64,000 nucleotides of DNA from Micavibrio_A sp964539025 (GCA_964539025.1 CAZIFA010000004.1:1-64000), one strand, 5' to 3'; shown: positions 1-8,359, counted from the stretch's first letter. The notes: generated by a model not told the origin, from the sequence alone. Numbers and translations: made by a program.

Positions 1-840
1 CCCGTGCGACGGGCCCCACAGGCAGGCGATACCGGCGGCGATACAGGCGAACGGGTTGGCTTGCGACGATCCTGCGATACGTACGGTGGAGGTGGACGCG
101 TTCTGTTCATGGTCGGCGTGCAAGATGAGGATGCGGTCCATCGCTTTGGCGAGTACGGGCGAGACTTTGTACGGTTCGGCGGGTACGGCGAAGCATTGGT
201 AGAGGAAGTTCTCTGCGTAGCTCAGGTCGTTGCGCGGATACATGAAGGGCTGGCCGATCGAGTATTTGTACGCCATCGCGGCGATGGTCGGCAGTTTCGC
301 GATGAGGCGGTGCGCCGATATCTCGCGTTGTTTGGGATCGTAGATGTCCAGAGAGTCGTGATAGAAGGCCGCCAGAGCGCCGACCACGCCGACCATAACG
401 GCCATCGGGTGCGCATCGCGGCGGAAGCCGCGGAAGAAGTAGTTCATCTGGTCGTGCACCATCGTGTGGTAGGTGATGGATTTCGAGAATTCGGCGAGTT
501 GCGTTTCGTTCGGCAGATCGCCTTCGAGCATCAGGTAGCAGACTTCCATGAACGTGGATTTGCGGGCCAGTTCCTTGATGTCGTAACCGCGATGCATCAG
601 GATGCCTTCGTCGCCATCGATGAAGGTGATGCGCGATTTGCACGACGCCGTCGATGTGAAGGACGGGTCGAACGTGAAATGGTTGGTTTGCGCGTACAGC
701 TTCCTGACGTCGATCACATCCGGGCCCGCCGTTCCATGCAGGACGGGGAGTTTGACGCTTTCGCCCGTGGCATCGTTGGTCAGGGTGTAGGTTTTGTCGG
801 TGGCGATGGATTCGACGGGTTTCTTGGCTTCGCTGCTCAT
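1..840 (-). CDS. gltA: citrate synthase, 3' end beyond window
   Basis: Condenses acetyl-CoA and oxaloacetate to citrate, the entry step of the TCA cycle. The ATG is at 840 and the frame stays open to base 1, so 280 codons are visible; the family is about 430 residues. The protein begins MSSEAKKPVESIATDKTYTL, and residues 93-100 read GDEGILMH, a typical citrate synthase segment. The last visible residues, near 262-280, read ANPFACIAAGIACLWGPSHG, the start of the GPxHGGAN active-site region whose His binds oxaloacetate. The ribosome binding site is weak. The gene lies downstream of gltX on the same strand but is separated from it by repeats and two small genes, so it probably has its own promoter. 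Confidence 0.96.
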   Translation of the reverse strand, partial: MSSEAKKPVESIATDKTYTLTNDATGESVKLPVLHGTAGPDVIDVRKLYAQTNHFTFDPSFTSTASCKSRITFIDGDEGILMHRGYDIKELARKSTFMEVCYLMLEGDLPNETQLAEFSKSITYHTMVHDQMNYFFRGFRRDAHPMAVMVGVVGALAAFYHDSLDIYDPKQREISAHRLIAKLPTIAAMAYKYSIGQPFMYPRNDLSYAENFLYQCFAVPAEPYKVSPVLAKAMDRILILHADHEQNASTSTVRIAGSSQANPFACIAAGIACLWGPSHG

Positions 841-976
841 CGGGGTTTCCGTTCGTTGTGGCGTGATAGGTTGAATCAGAGGAATTCTGCACCACAAGAA
901 TAGGCCGCAAAGGGTTAAAGTTCAATTTACAAGTGATTGATAAAGCATGTATTTCCGTATTGTTGCTTTGCAACGT

Positions 977-1070
977 TGTCATGCCCGCCTTGTGCGGGCA
1001 TCCGGTTTCCGGATCCCCGCCGTTGGTGTCCGCCTCCGCTTGCGCTACGGCGTGACCGCGGGGATGACAG
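977..1070. repeat. palindromic intergenic repeat (REP-like)
   Basis: Two adjacent palindromes that open with TGTCATGCCCGCC and end with GCGGGGATGACAG. The right half (1014-1070) recurs with few changes at 22025-22082. It lies between the gltA start and a small upstream gene, and appears to have replaced the 3' end of that gene. Confidence 0.8.
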
Positions 1071-1300
1071 ACGGGAGGGAGATGGTGCACGCGCAGGCAT
1101 TCGCAAAGCCACAGCTGGTAACGGTAAAGCGCGGCGCGCAGACGCAAGTTCGAGGCCAGAAAGCGCCCGTGTTTATAGGCGTTATAGCGCGAGATGGATT
1201 TGCCGCGTGCTGATTTCGGACCGGTTGCATGCATCCATGGTCTGTTTTTACGGGCGCGGGCGGATTGGGCCGCGCGTGATTCAGCGGTCCACCGGGGCAT
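1071..1300 (-). pseudogene. small KHG-motif protein, 3' end lost to a repeat
   Basis: The frame starts at ATG 1300, overlapping the end of the upstream gene by 20 bases. Residues 25-45 carry TGPKSARGKSISRYNAYKHG, a pattern I recognise from short (70-100 aa) proteins of unknown function common in Alphaproteobacteria. Family-like sequence ends near residue 70. The frame then has no stop of its own: it reads through the palindromic repeat at 977-1070 and on into the antisense of gltA as far as position 107. I therefore interpret it as a gene whose terminus was replaced by the repeat. An intact short protein with an unusual tail is possible. Function is unknown. Confidence 0.5.
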
Positions 1301-1727
1301 GTTCGTGTATCCAGTCTAGGTTTTTTTGTTCAGTTCGTTCCTCACGTATTTTTTCCAGCCGCCACATTTCGATGGCTTTGTTATGGACGTAAATATCTGA
1401 TTTCAAAAGTTTCCATGTCACGAGGCTGTGGACCATCTGCCGTTGCAGGCGGATAGCCTGATCCAGATAGGCGGGGTTTTCTGTCGCGCGGGTGATTTGA
1501 TTGTGAAAGGCGGCGTCGATAACACGGCTTTGCACCGCGATCAGATCGCAGAGTATGTTGGGCGTGAAAATGTGACATTCCAGCTTGGTTTGTTCGAGAG
1601 AGGCGACGATGTCATCCACCGTCGCATCCTGTTCGTTTATTTCGGAGAGATTTTTCAGCGCCTTGGCGGATTGCCGCAGTTGCGCCGATGCGACCGCCTC
1701 TAGCGGGTCTTTATATTCATCGTTCAT
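1281..1727 (-). CDS. hypothetical protein, likely leaderless
   Basis: 148 aa, not recognised. It is a soluble, mostly helical, charged protein starting MNDEYKDPLEAVASAQLRQS, with no signal peptide or membrane segment. The start at 1727 has no ribosome binding site, but a strong promoter ends only 5 bases before it, so the mRNA probably begins at the ATG. Its stop overlaps the start of the small KHG-motif gene, which suggests that the two were co-transcribed. Pairs of this kind sometimes accompany phage or plasmid genes, but nothing else phage-like is nearby. Confidence 0.7.
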   Translation of the reverse strand: MNDEYKDPLEAVASAQLRQSAKALKNLSEINEQDATVDDIVASLEQTKLECHIFTPNILCDLIAVQSRVIDAAFHNQITRATENPAYLDQAIRLQRQMVHSLVTWKLLKSDIYVHNKAIEMWRLEKIREERTEQKNLDWIHEHAPVDR

Positions 1728-1732
1728 GCAGG

Positions 1733-1762
1733 AGTATAGGATGAAATTCCTTGTTCTGTCAA
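1733..1762 (-). promoter_or_regulatory. promoter directly abutting a start codon
   Basis: On the minus strand: TTGACA (1762-1757), an 18-base spacer, then TATACT (1738-1733). The ATG at 1727 follows 5 bases later, where transcription would be expected to start. Confidence 0.65.
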
Positions 1763-1820
1763 GGAAAATAATTGGTGCGTGCCATGTAATGGTTAAAGTT
1801 GGTCAGAATTAAGGAATAGG

Positions 1821-1887
1821 TTTAACCACCTATGGACACAGATAAACACGGATATCTGCGTCCATAGGTGTTTATCTGTGGTTTTAA
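1821..1887. repeat. inverted-arm short-period repeat element
   Basis: Two facing arms. The left is built of ACCTATGGAC and ACAGATAAACAC units, and the right carries the same two units inverted (GTCCATAGGTG, GTGTTTATCTGT) in a different order. The pairings are 11-12 bp and perfect but interleaved, so both stems cannot form at once without a pseudoknot. No coding potential. Confidence 0.75.
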
Positions 1888-1893
1888 ATTTTT

Positions 1894-2058
1894 TAAACTA
1901 CAGAGGACGCAGAGATAAACAGGGTTTATAAAGTTTTTTAACACGAAGCATACGAAGCGGGCACGAAGAACACGAAAAATATTATTTAAACTTCGTGGCC
2001 TTCATAAATCTTCTCTGGTCTTCGTGTTAAGGCTTTTCTGCGTACTCTGTGGTTTTAA
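1894..2058. repeat. nested inverted-arm repeat elements
   Basis: The outer arms are at 1894-1925 (ACAGAGGACGCAGAGA) and 2033-2058 (inverted, CTGCGTACTCTGTGG). Between them is a second complete element: left arm 1935-1979, built of CACGAAG units, and inverted right arm 1991-2030. One element thus appears inserted in another. With 1821-1887 and the palindrome at 2066-2152 it fills the gene-free stretch 1763-2164. Confidence 0.75.
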
Positions 2059-2065
2059 TTTTTTT

Positions 2066-2152
2066 GTCATCCCGACCGGAGCGAAGCGGAGTGGAGGGAT
2101 CCTTGCACTCTCGATAACGGCCAAAGATCCCTCGGCTTCGCTCGGGATGACA
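2066..2152. repeat. palindromic intergenic repeat (REP-like)
   Basis: Starts GTCATCCCGACCGGAGCG and ends TTCGCTCGGGATGACA, with internal palindromes. It sits immediately after the gltX stop on the minus strand and could form a strong hairpin in its 3' UTR. Confidence 0.8.
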
Positions 2153-2164
2153 TTGATGGAAAAA

Positions 2165-3670
2165 TTATAAGATGGCGCGGAGGCGGGCGATGGTTTCGTC
2201 CTTGCCCAGAATTTCGGCGGCGTGGAAGAGGGAGGGGGATTTATCCCGGCCTGTCAATGCTGCACGGAAGGGCATCATGATTTTGCCGAGCTTGCCTTCG
2301 CGGATGTCTTTGGCGAGAGCGCGGCAGGATTCTTCGATCTTTGCGGCGGTGAAATCATCCAGTGCGCCGAGGCGGGCGGCGAGTTCTTCGAGCGCGGTTT
2401 TTCCTTCGGCGTCGAGCAGTTTTTGCGCGGCTTCGTTCATATCGAGCGGTGCGGATTTGACGAGGAAGGATGCTTCTTCGGCCAGTTGCACGAGGTTCGT
2501 AGCGCGGGTTTTGAGTTCGGGCATCATGGCGAGGATGCGGGATTTTGCGAGAGAGGATAGTGCTGTTGCCCCCCCATCCAAACCTTCCCCCGCAAGGGGG
2601 GAAGGCTTATCGGACGAAGTCCTCCCCCCTTGAGGGGGAGGATTTAGGTGGGGGGCCAGGAACGGCGTCATTAATTCTAACAAACGCTTATCATCCGCCT
2701 CTTTAATATAGTGCGCGTTGAGGTGATCTAGTTTCGCGTAATCCCATCGCGCGGCGCTTTTGACGATGCCGGGAAGATCGAACCATTCAATCGCCTGCGC
2801 GCGCGAAATAATTTCATCATCGCCGTGGCCCCAGCCGAGTTTCAAAAGATAGTTGCACAAAGCTTCGGGCAGGTAGCCCATGTCGCGGTATTCTTCCACC
2901 GACGCCGCGCCTTTACGTTTGGACATTTTCGATCCGTCGGTTGCGAGTATTAACGGCAAGTGCGCGTATTCAGGCATCTTCCAGCCCATGCCATCGATAA
3001 CGAGTTTCTGGCGGAATGTGTTGTTCAAATGATCGTCACCACGAATGACATGCGTAACGCCCATATCGTGGTCATCCACCACGACGGCGAGCATGTAAGT
3101 GGGCACGCCATCGGAGCGCAGGATGATCATGTCATCGAGTTGTTCATTGTTCACCGTTACATCGCCCTGGACATGATCGTGAATGGTGGTGGCGCCCGTC
3201 AGCGGGGCCTTGATGCGGATGACGGGTTTTACGCCAGCGGGCGGCGTCGCCGTGGAATCTCTCCAACGGCGATCATAAAAAGTGGGTTTGCCTTCGGCTT
3301 TGGCTTTTTCGCGCATGGCCTCTAATTCTTCGGGCGAGCAGTAGCAATGATAAGCCTTGCCGGATTTTAAAAGTTCGTTCGCGACTTCGGCATGGCGATC
3401 TTTACGGGCGAATTGCGAGACGATTTCACCATCGTAATCCAGCCCCAGCCATTTCATGCCGTTGATGATGGCTTGCACGGCTGCTTCGGAATGGCGTTCG
3501 CGATCCGTGTCTTCGATGCGGAACACCATCTTGCCGCCCGTGTGTTTGGCGTAGAGCCAGTTGTACAGCGCGGTGCGAGCATTGCCGATATGCATCATGC
3601 CTGTGGGCGAGGGCGGAAAGCGGGTGACAACGGTCATGGCGGGTCTTTTCAATCCTTTAATTTCAGTCAT
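2165..3670 (-). CDS. gltX: glutamyl-tRNA synthetase with in-frame repeat insertion
   Basis: Class I aminoacyl-tRNA synthetase charging tRNA-Glu (often also tRNA-Gln in this class). 501 aa against a usual 440-490. The HIGH-type motif is HIGN at residues 27-30 and the KMSKS motif is KMSKR at 248-252. Residues about 338-367 (HLNPPPQGG ... SPLAGEG) are encoded by a GC-rich palindrome inserted in frame between the catalytic part and the C-terminal helical anticodon-binding domain; this explains the extra length. A second ATG at 3637 (MTVVTRFPPSPTG) matches the family start better, although neither start has a clear binding site. Divergent from comEC. Confidence 0.95.
   Translation of the reverse strand: MTEIKGLKRPAMTVVTRFPPSPTGMMHIGNARTALYNWLYAKHTGGKMVFRIEDTDRERHSEAAVQAIINGMKWLGLDYDGEIVSQFARKDRHAEVANELLKSGKAYHCYCSPEELEAMREKAKAEGKPTFYDRRWRDSTATPPAGVKPVIRIKAPLTGATTIHDHVQGDVTVNNEQLDDMIILRSDGVPTYMLAVVVDDHDMGVTHVIRGDDHLNNTFRQKLVIDGMGWKMPEYAHLPLILATDGSKMSKRKGAASVEEYRDMGYLPEALCNYLLKLGWGHGDDEIISRAQAIEWFDLPGIVKSAARWDYAKLDHLNAHYIKEADDKRLLELMTPFLAPHLNPPPQGGRTSSDKPSPLAGEGLDGGATALSSLAKSRILAMMPELKTRATNLVQLAEEASFLVKSAPLDMNEAAQKLLDAEGKTALEELAARLGALDDFTAAKIEESCRALAKDIREGKLGKIMMPFRAALTGRDKSPSLFHAAEILGKDETIARLRAIL
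2571..2655. repeat. GC-rich palindrome inserted inside gltX
   Basis: Two palindromes, CCCCCGCAAGGGGG and CCCCCCTTGAGGGGG, with flanking CCCATCC/GGTGGGG. It is translated in frame as about 28 Pro/Gly/Ser-rich residues. Confidence 0.8.
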
Positions 3671-3708
3671 AGTTATAAAGGCGAAACATAAGGGAAAACA
3701 AGGGGTTT

Positions 3709-5799
3709 ATGGGTTCTATCGCAGAGGAAATCACGGCGCAGAAGGAGAGGTTGTTTCTATGGGTGCCGATTGCGTTCGGGGCCGGGATTGCGGCGTATTT
3801 CGGATTGGGGTCGGAGCCCGCATTGTGGATCGGCCCCGCCGGCGTGGCTTTGTTCGCGCCCATCGTGTGGCAGGCGTGGCGGCGGCATCATGACGATGTG
3901 TGGCATTTTATAGCGTATTTATGCGCGGCGGCGTTGCTGTTGGCGTTTTTGGGGTTTGCAGCGGCGCAGGCGGGAACGGGCATTTACGGCACGGCGATTT
4001 TGCCCAAGGTGAGCGGACCCGTCACCGTTGTAGGGCGGATCGAGAGCGTTGAACCGCTCGGCGGGAAAAAGGGAAACCGGATTGTTTTAGATCATGTTTC
4101 GATTGAAAAACTTGCGCCGAAAGACACGCCGAGGAAAGTGCGGCTGACATTCAAAAAAGAAGAGCGCATTTTAAGCGCGGGGATGACGATTTCAACGCTC
4201 GCAAAACTCGATGCGCCATCGGCGGCGGTGTTGCCCGGCAGTTATGATTTCCGGCGGCATTTGTTTTTTCAAGGTATCGGCGGTGTCGGGTTTTCATTCA
4301 CGCCAGCGACGATCATCGATTCCAAGCCCAAGGGCGGCGCATCGTTATTTTTTGAAAATCTGCGCACGAAGATCGATAGGCATGTGAATGAGCGGGCGGG
4401 GCCAGTGACAAGCGGGATTATGACTGCGTTGATCACAGGTGAGCGTGGCGCGATTGCGGATGAAGACGATCAGGCGATGCGGGATTCGGGCTTGTATCAC
4501 TTGCTATCCATTTCCGGGACGCATGTGTGCATGGTTGCGGGTGTGTTGTTTTTCTTTGTGAGGCTGGGGCTGGCGGCGTTTCCATGGGTGGTGCTGCATT
4601 GGCCGATCAAGAAAATCGCGGCGGTGGTTGCGTTGCTGGGCGCGGCGTTTTACGTGATTTTGGCGGGCGCGGATATTCCGGCGCAGCGCGCGTTGCTGAT
4701 GACCGGGCTTGTGATGGTGGCAATTATGCTGGATAGATCGCCGTTTTCGTTAAGGTTGATCGCGTTTTCGGCGTTGGTGGTTTTATCGATCGCGCCGCAT
4801 GCGCTCGTCGGTGTGAGTTTTCAGATGAGTTACGCCGCCGTGGCCGCGCTGATCTGTTTTTTCGATTATATCAGGCCGTGGTGGATGAAATGGTATAGCC
4901 GCGCAGGGTTCATTCGTAAGGCCGCGCTGTATATTGTCGGTATCCTGATAACATCGGTGATTGCGGGGAGTGTTACCGGGTTTTTCAGCCTGTATCATTT
5001 TCAATCCTATGCGGTTTACGGCGTGCTGGCGAATATGATCGCGGTGCCGTTGACGGGGCTTGTGATCATGCCCGCCGCGATCGTCGCCGTGATGTTGATG
5101 CCGTTCGGCGCGGAAGGTTGGGCGCTCGATGTCATGGAATGGGGGACATTGTGGATGCTCGGCGTCGCGCACTGGACCGCCAGCATCGATGGCGCAGTGT
5201 TGCATGTGTCGCAATGGCCCAAGGCGACATTCGTGTTTTTGATCGCGGGGATTGTTTTATTCCTGTTGTGGCATGGATGGCGCGGCAAAGGCGCGGCGGT
5301 GTTTTTGGTCCTGGTCGGTTTGTGCCTGACGCCGTTCGCCGCGCAGCCGGATATAATGGTGGCGGCATCGGGAAAGCTGGTCGGTGTGCGCGATGCGCAG
5401 AGCGGTGATTTATATGTGTCGTCAGGGCGCAAGGATAAATTTTCGGCAGAGAACTGGTTGCGTTTGATGGGGCGCGAGGGCGAGAAACCCAAGACGTTCA
5501 AGGATAAAAACGCGCCCGTGTTGTGCGATGACGATGGATGCCGGTGGGAAGCGCGGGGGCAGAAAGTTTCGTTTATCAAGACGCGCAAGGCGTTTGTTGA
5601 GGATTGCAGGTGGGCGCAGTTGATGATCGCGGAAATTCCTTTGCCGAAATGGAATTGCCAGAGCGGCGTGGATATTTACGATCTATACGATTTTCTCGAT
5701 GGCGGTGCGCATGCGTTTTATTTAAGCGGCAAGGGGATCAGGGCGCGGTCGGTGAGTGAGGATATTGGCGATAGGCCGTGGGCGGGCGTTAGCCGATAA
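3709..5799 (+). CDS. comEC: ComEC/Rec2 family DNA uptake channel
   Basis: Polytopic inner-membrane protein expected to carry single-stranded DNA into the cytoplasm during transformation. 696 aa. The N-terminal two hydrophobic segments (about 20-85) are followed by a soluble DUF4131-type region (90-220), then the Competence domain with the family hallmark LLSISGTHV near 264-273 and about eight further membrane segments to about residue 530. The C-terminal 150 residues are soluble and lack a recognisable metallo-beta-lactamase HxHxDH motif, as in many alphaproteobacterial versions. The start ATG is preceded by AAGGGGTTT. No other competence genes are in the window, so natural transformation is inferred, not shown. 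Confidence 0.9.
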   Translation: MGSIAEEITAQKERLFLWVPIAFGAGIAAYFGLGSEPALWIGPAGVALFAPIVWQAWRRHHDDVWHFIAYLCAAALLLAFLGFAAAQAGTGIYGTAILPKVSGPVTVVGRIESVEPLGGKKGNRIVLDHVSIEKLAPKDTPRKVRLTFKKEERILSAGMTISTLAKLDAPSAAVLPGSYDFRRHLFFQGIGGVGFSFTPATIIDSKPKGGASLFFENLRTKIDRHVNERAGPVTSGIMTALITGERGAIADEDDQAMRDSGLYHLLSISGTHVCMVAGVLFFFVRLGLAAFPWVVLHWPIKKIAAVVALLGAAFYVILAGADIPAQRALLMTGLVMVAIMLDRSPFSLRLIAFSALVVLSIAPHALVGVSFQMSYAAVAALICFFDYIRPWWMKWYSRAGFIRKAALYIVGILITSVIAGSVTGFFSLYHFQSYAVYGVLANMIAVPLTGLVIMPAAIVAVMLMPFGAEGWALDVMEWGTLWMLGVAHWTASIDGAVLHVSQWPKATFVFLIAGIVLFLLWHGWRGKGAAVFLVLVGLCLTPFAAQPDIMVAASGKLVGVRDAQSGDLYVSSGRKDKFSAENWLRLMGREGEKPKTFKDKNAPVLCDDDGCRWEARGQKVSFIKTRKAFVEDCRWAQLMIAEIPLPKWNCQSGVDIYDLYDFLDGGAHAFYLSGKGIRARSVSEDIGDRPWAGVSR

Positions 5800-6823
5800 C
5801 GCAACGAATAAAGAGCGTGGCATTGAGGGCAACGCGGTTCAATGCCGTGATCATTCGTTTTGCCGGGGTGTTGTATGCGCTGAATTTTCCTGCAAGATCG
5901 ATGATGGGGTTACAAACAAATTGATCTAATTGGTTTTTTTCAAGCGGAGTATAGTCATAGACATGCTGTTTGTACGTTCGAGTTGGTGTATTTAAAAGAA
6001 GCTTGCTTAGATTGGATAACAAATCAATATCTGATTTATAGTCGTCCGGGCAGATTTCCACCAAAAAGTCATCAACGTAATGCAGGCACTCGTGTATGGC
6101 GGTTTTTAGAGATTCGTCCATTGTGTTGTCCGTTAATAGATTGGTGGAAATTCTGACTTTTCGCGATGCGTAATCGCCTTGGTATTTTTTAAGAGGCCTA
6201 TAATGTACATACGGCACAGGCAACGATTCAAGTGCCGGGTCGGCGGCTCGCGCTGCGGCCATAAAATCGTGCTTGACGATTTTGGTTATGGCGTCTTTGC
6301 GTTCGCGTGGATCAAGGAAATACCATGCCGCGAGTGATCGCAGGGAGCCAGATGTATCGATGGATTCCAGAAGGTTGTCGCGGATCGTCCGGTTGAGGGC
6401 ATAATATTTTTGCGAAAAGCGCAGTTGCATAAGAGCGGTTGCAAGGGCGTTGCGGAAGGTGACCGCAAGAAGTTTTCTTTCCGGCACGGACATATTATTT
6501 CTGACCCACATGTCCTCGCCACTTTGGAGTGTGTCCAGACCATCCGCGATGAAGTCTATATATTGTAAGAGGACAAGATTTTTGGCATGCCTATGTTCGT
6601 CGCTTTGCGGAAGATGTTCGTGGCGGCGGTACCGCGTGACCAGATGTTTCAGATTTTTCTTTAACTCGGCGGCTTTTGTATCTGTGTAGCGACCTGTTTC
6701 CCGAGCAAGCTCAATAAAATCGAAGAGGTGTGTCGGGGGTCTATGCAGTTCGCCATGGCTGGCGATGAGTGAGAGTTCCTCAATGGCCTGATAAAATTTT
6801 GCCTGTGTGTGCTTTTGTCCCAT
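5789..6823 (-). CDS. hypothetical protein with HExxH-like motif
   Basis: 344 aa, not recognised. Helical and charged, with no signal peptide. Residues 244-248 read HECLH within TAIHECLHYVDDF, which fits the zinc-binding HExxH signature of metallopeptidases; a third ligand is not obvious, though acidic residues follow (VEICPDDYKSDID). The arrangement resembles proteins whose HExxH helix is followed by a Glu/Asp ligand, so a zincin-like hydrolase is a reasonable but unproven guess. Its 3' end overlaps the comEC 3' end by 11 bases. No ribosome binding site is obvious at the ATG. Confidence 0.72.
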   Translation of the reverse strand: MGQKHTQAKFYQAIEELSLIASHGELHRPPTHLFDFIELARETGRYTDTKAAELKKNLKHLVTRYRRHEHLPQSDEHRHAKNLVLLQYIDFIADGLDTLQSGEDMWVRNNMSVPERKLLAVTFRNALATALMQLRFSQKYYALNRTIRDNLLESIDTSGSLRSLAAWYFLDPRERKDAITKIVKHDFMAAARAADPALESLPVPYVHYRPLKKYQGDYASRKVRISTNLLTDNTMDESLKTAIHECLHYVDDFLVEICPDDYKSDIDLLSNLSKLLLNTPTRTYKQHVYDYTPLEKNQLDQFVCNPIIDLAGKFSAYNTPAKRMITALNRVALNATLFIRCVIG

Positions 6824-7000
6824 GCCGTCTGCGTCCCGTTAAAGGCAGGGTGATAGCATAGAGGCGTGGTCGCGCCAATAAATTGGAATAACTATTTGAA
6901 AAATAATGATAATTTATGTTATTGGGAGCAGATTTTGCGTTCGTTAACGGTTCCAAGGTATTATATTTACATAATTTATACCGTGTTTTTAGGAGTAACC

Positions 7001-7345
7001 ATGGCTGATAAACCCAAATCTAAATCTGTTGGAATTACCGAAGGGCCAATGGCAACTGTTGCGCCGCCTCGGTTGAAGTCATTCTTCGATGCCACAGGCC
7101 CAACGGGCGGGGTGATGGACATGGGCCGCCAAATACCAAGAGTCAATGCCGGACCAGATCCCATCGGTGAACATGCGGGCCCTGAGGGCGCCGGTTCTTA
7201 TGGGACGCAGATGCCTTCGGAGTTGAATAAGCTCGCGCCGTCTGAGAATTTGCCACAGCCCACAAAAAATAATTTAAAGATTCTCGATACTTTGTTGTCT
7301 GACAGCAGACCGAAGCCGGGCACGAGTGGCATGAACCTAGGGTAA
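7001..7345 (+). CDS. hypothetical protein, Pro/Gly-rich
   Basis: 114 aa from the ATG at 7001, which has an AGGAG ribosome binding site 5 bases upstream (6991-6995); an in-frame upstream start at 6866 lacks one. Rich in Pro, Gly and Ser, probably largely disordered (GAGSYGTQMPSELNK), with no signal peptide or membrane segment. The gene is followed 56 bases later by another small unknown gene with similar low-complexity character, so the two may form an operon. Not recognised. Confidence 0.6.
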   Translation: MADKPKSKSVGITEGPMATVAPPRLKSFFDATGPTGGVMDMGRQIPRVNAGPDPIGEHAGPEGAGSYGTQMPSELNKLAPSENLPQPTKNNLKILDTLLSDSRPKPGTSGMNLG

Positions 7346-7401
7346 AAGAATTTTTAATACGAAATTTTGTATGATGAACGTGTAATTTGATAGGATTAAG
7401 T

Positions 7402-7827
7402 ATGGATAGAGAAGATAACAGCAATTCCGTTCTTACCAGTCCCAACATGGACCGGCAATTGTATGGCTCAGCAATGCGGGCTATCACGCCCCCCCATCTT
7501 CAAGAACTAGAGGAGACTGTGGAGCGTTTGGGGCATGCGCTGGACAAGCTCGGCGAACGGGGAACGCCTCTGCCGCGATATGAGTCCGATGCTTTTAGAA
7601 AAGGCATGATTTCCCAAGGTCGTAAAGATTTTCCAGCGGCGCCTAAAATGGGCGAAGCTTTTTCACAAAGCGCCGGTGACGATTCTGGTGCCAATCTGAG
7701 CGGGCGCGAGCAGAAAGTCGAGAGCGTGTTCGGAACGGAGGCGACGCGGGCCGAAGGACGAATGGATAGGCTGGAGCAGGGGGCGAGAGAAATCGGAAGG
7801 GTGCTGAACCGTCTACCTGGCGTTTAG
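7402..7827 (+). CDS. hypothetical protein
   Basis: 141 aa from ATG 7402 (AGGA about 7 bases upstream); an upstream TTG at 7387 is less likely. Hydrophilic, with a heptad-like helix near residues 30-55 (LEETVERLGHALDKLGE) and another near the C-terminus (MDRLEQGAREIGRVLNRL), which suggests coiled-coil interactions. No recognised domain. Lies on the same strand as the preceding Pro/Gly-rich gene. Confidence 0.6.
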   Translation: MDREDNSNSVLTSPNMDRQLYGSAMRAITPPHLQELEETVERLGHALDKLGERGTPLPRYESDAFRKGMISQGRKDFPAAPKMGEAFSQSAGDDSGANLSGREQKVESVFGTEATRAEGRMDRLEQGAREIGRVLNRLPGV

Positions 7828-7858
7828 AATTTTATCGCAGATTGTCAGCAAAAAGCGC

Positions 7859-8128
7859 TCAGGATTTATCCTTGAGCGTTTTTATCTTCTGTTGTTCTTC
7901 GAGCGTTTTGCGTTGAAGAAATAAAACCAGCCAGTTGTTTTTCAGCCGATCAAACAGCATGGAGAATTCGGTTATGCCGCACAGGTAAGCGATGCTGCCG
8001 AGGCTAGTGATCAAAATCATGATGAGCGAAAGATCGTCATCGAAATAATAGGTCCAGTCCATATCGAACCAGTAGCCGACCATGAACAGGGCGCAGATTG
8101 CGTTCAGGACGATAAGTGTTTTTCTCAT
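7859..8128 (-). CDS. small membrane protein
   Basis: 89 aa from ATG 8128, chosen because AAAGGGGA lies 7 bases upstream; the longer frame to 8320 is made of a palindromic repeat and is rejected. Two hydrophobic segments: residues 3-20 (MRKTLIVLNAICALFMVGYW) and about 32-58. The C-terminal tail is charged (QRKTLEEQQKIKTLKDKS). Probably an inner-membrane protein. Function unknown. Tail-to-tail with the gene ending at 7827. Confidence 0.65.
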   Translation of the reverse strand: MRKTLIVLNAICALFMVGYWFDMDWTYYFDDDLSLIMILITSLGSIAYLCGITEFSMLFDRLKNNWLVLFLQRKTLEEQQKIKTLKDKS

Positions 8129-8209
8129 GCCAATTCCCCTTTGGTAATTACCCATAAATGATAGCAGGTAGAGGCGGGGGGATAAAGTGTTCTCCCTGCT
8201 TCCTCCTCT

Positions 8210-8319
8210 GTCATCCCCGAGGCCTGCCGCAAGGCAGGCACAACGTCGGGGATCCAGAAAGGGCGTGGCTTTGCCACGCGCATATTTTGGACTGGACCCC
8301 CGCCTTCGCGGGGGTGACA
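8210..8319. repeat. compound palindromic repeats between lexA and a small gene
   Basis: Contains several nested hairpins: CCTGCCGCAAGGCAGG, GCGTGGCTTTGCCACGC and CCCCCGCCTTCGCGGGGG, bounded by GTCATCC and GGGTGAC. Located downstream of lexA on its strand. Confidence 0.75.
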
Positions 8320-8359
8320 AGGAGGGGATGGGGATGACAGGAATGGAGAGGGAGATTGT

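Noticed and set aside
107..1070. Long minus-strand reading frame continuing from the KHG-motif gene
   Set aside because: It passes through a palindromic repeat and then lies antisense to gltA in a different frame; the composition is Arg/His/Pro-rich as in shadow frames.
8129..8320. N-terminal extension of the small membrane protein to 8320
   Set aside because: The extra codons are entirely within compound palindromic repeats; the ATG at 8128 has a good ribosome binding site.
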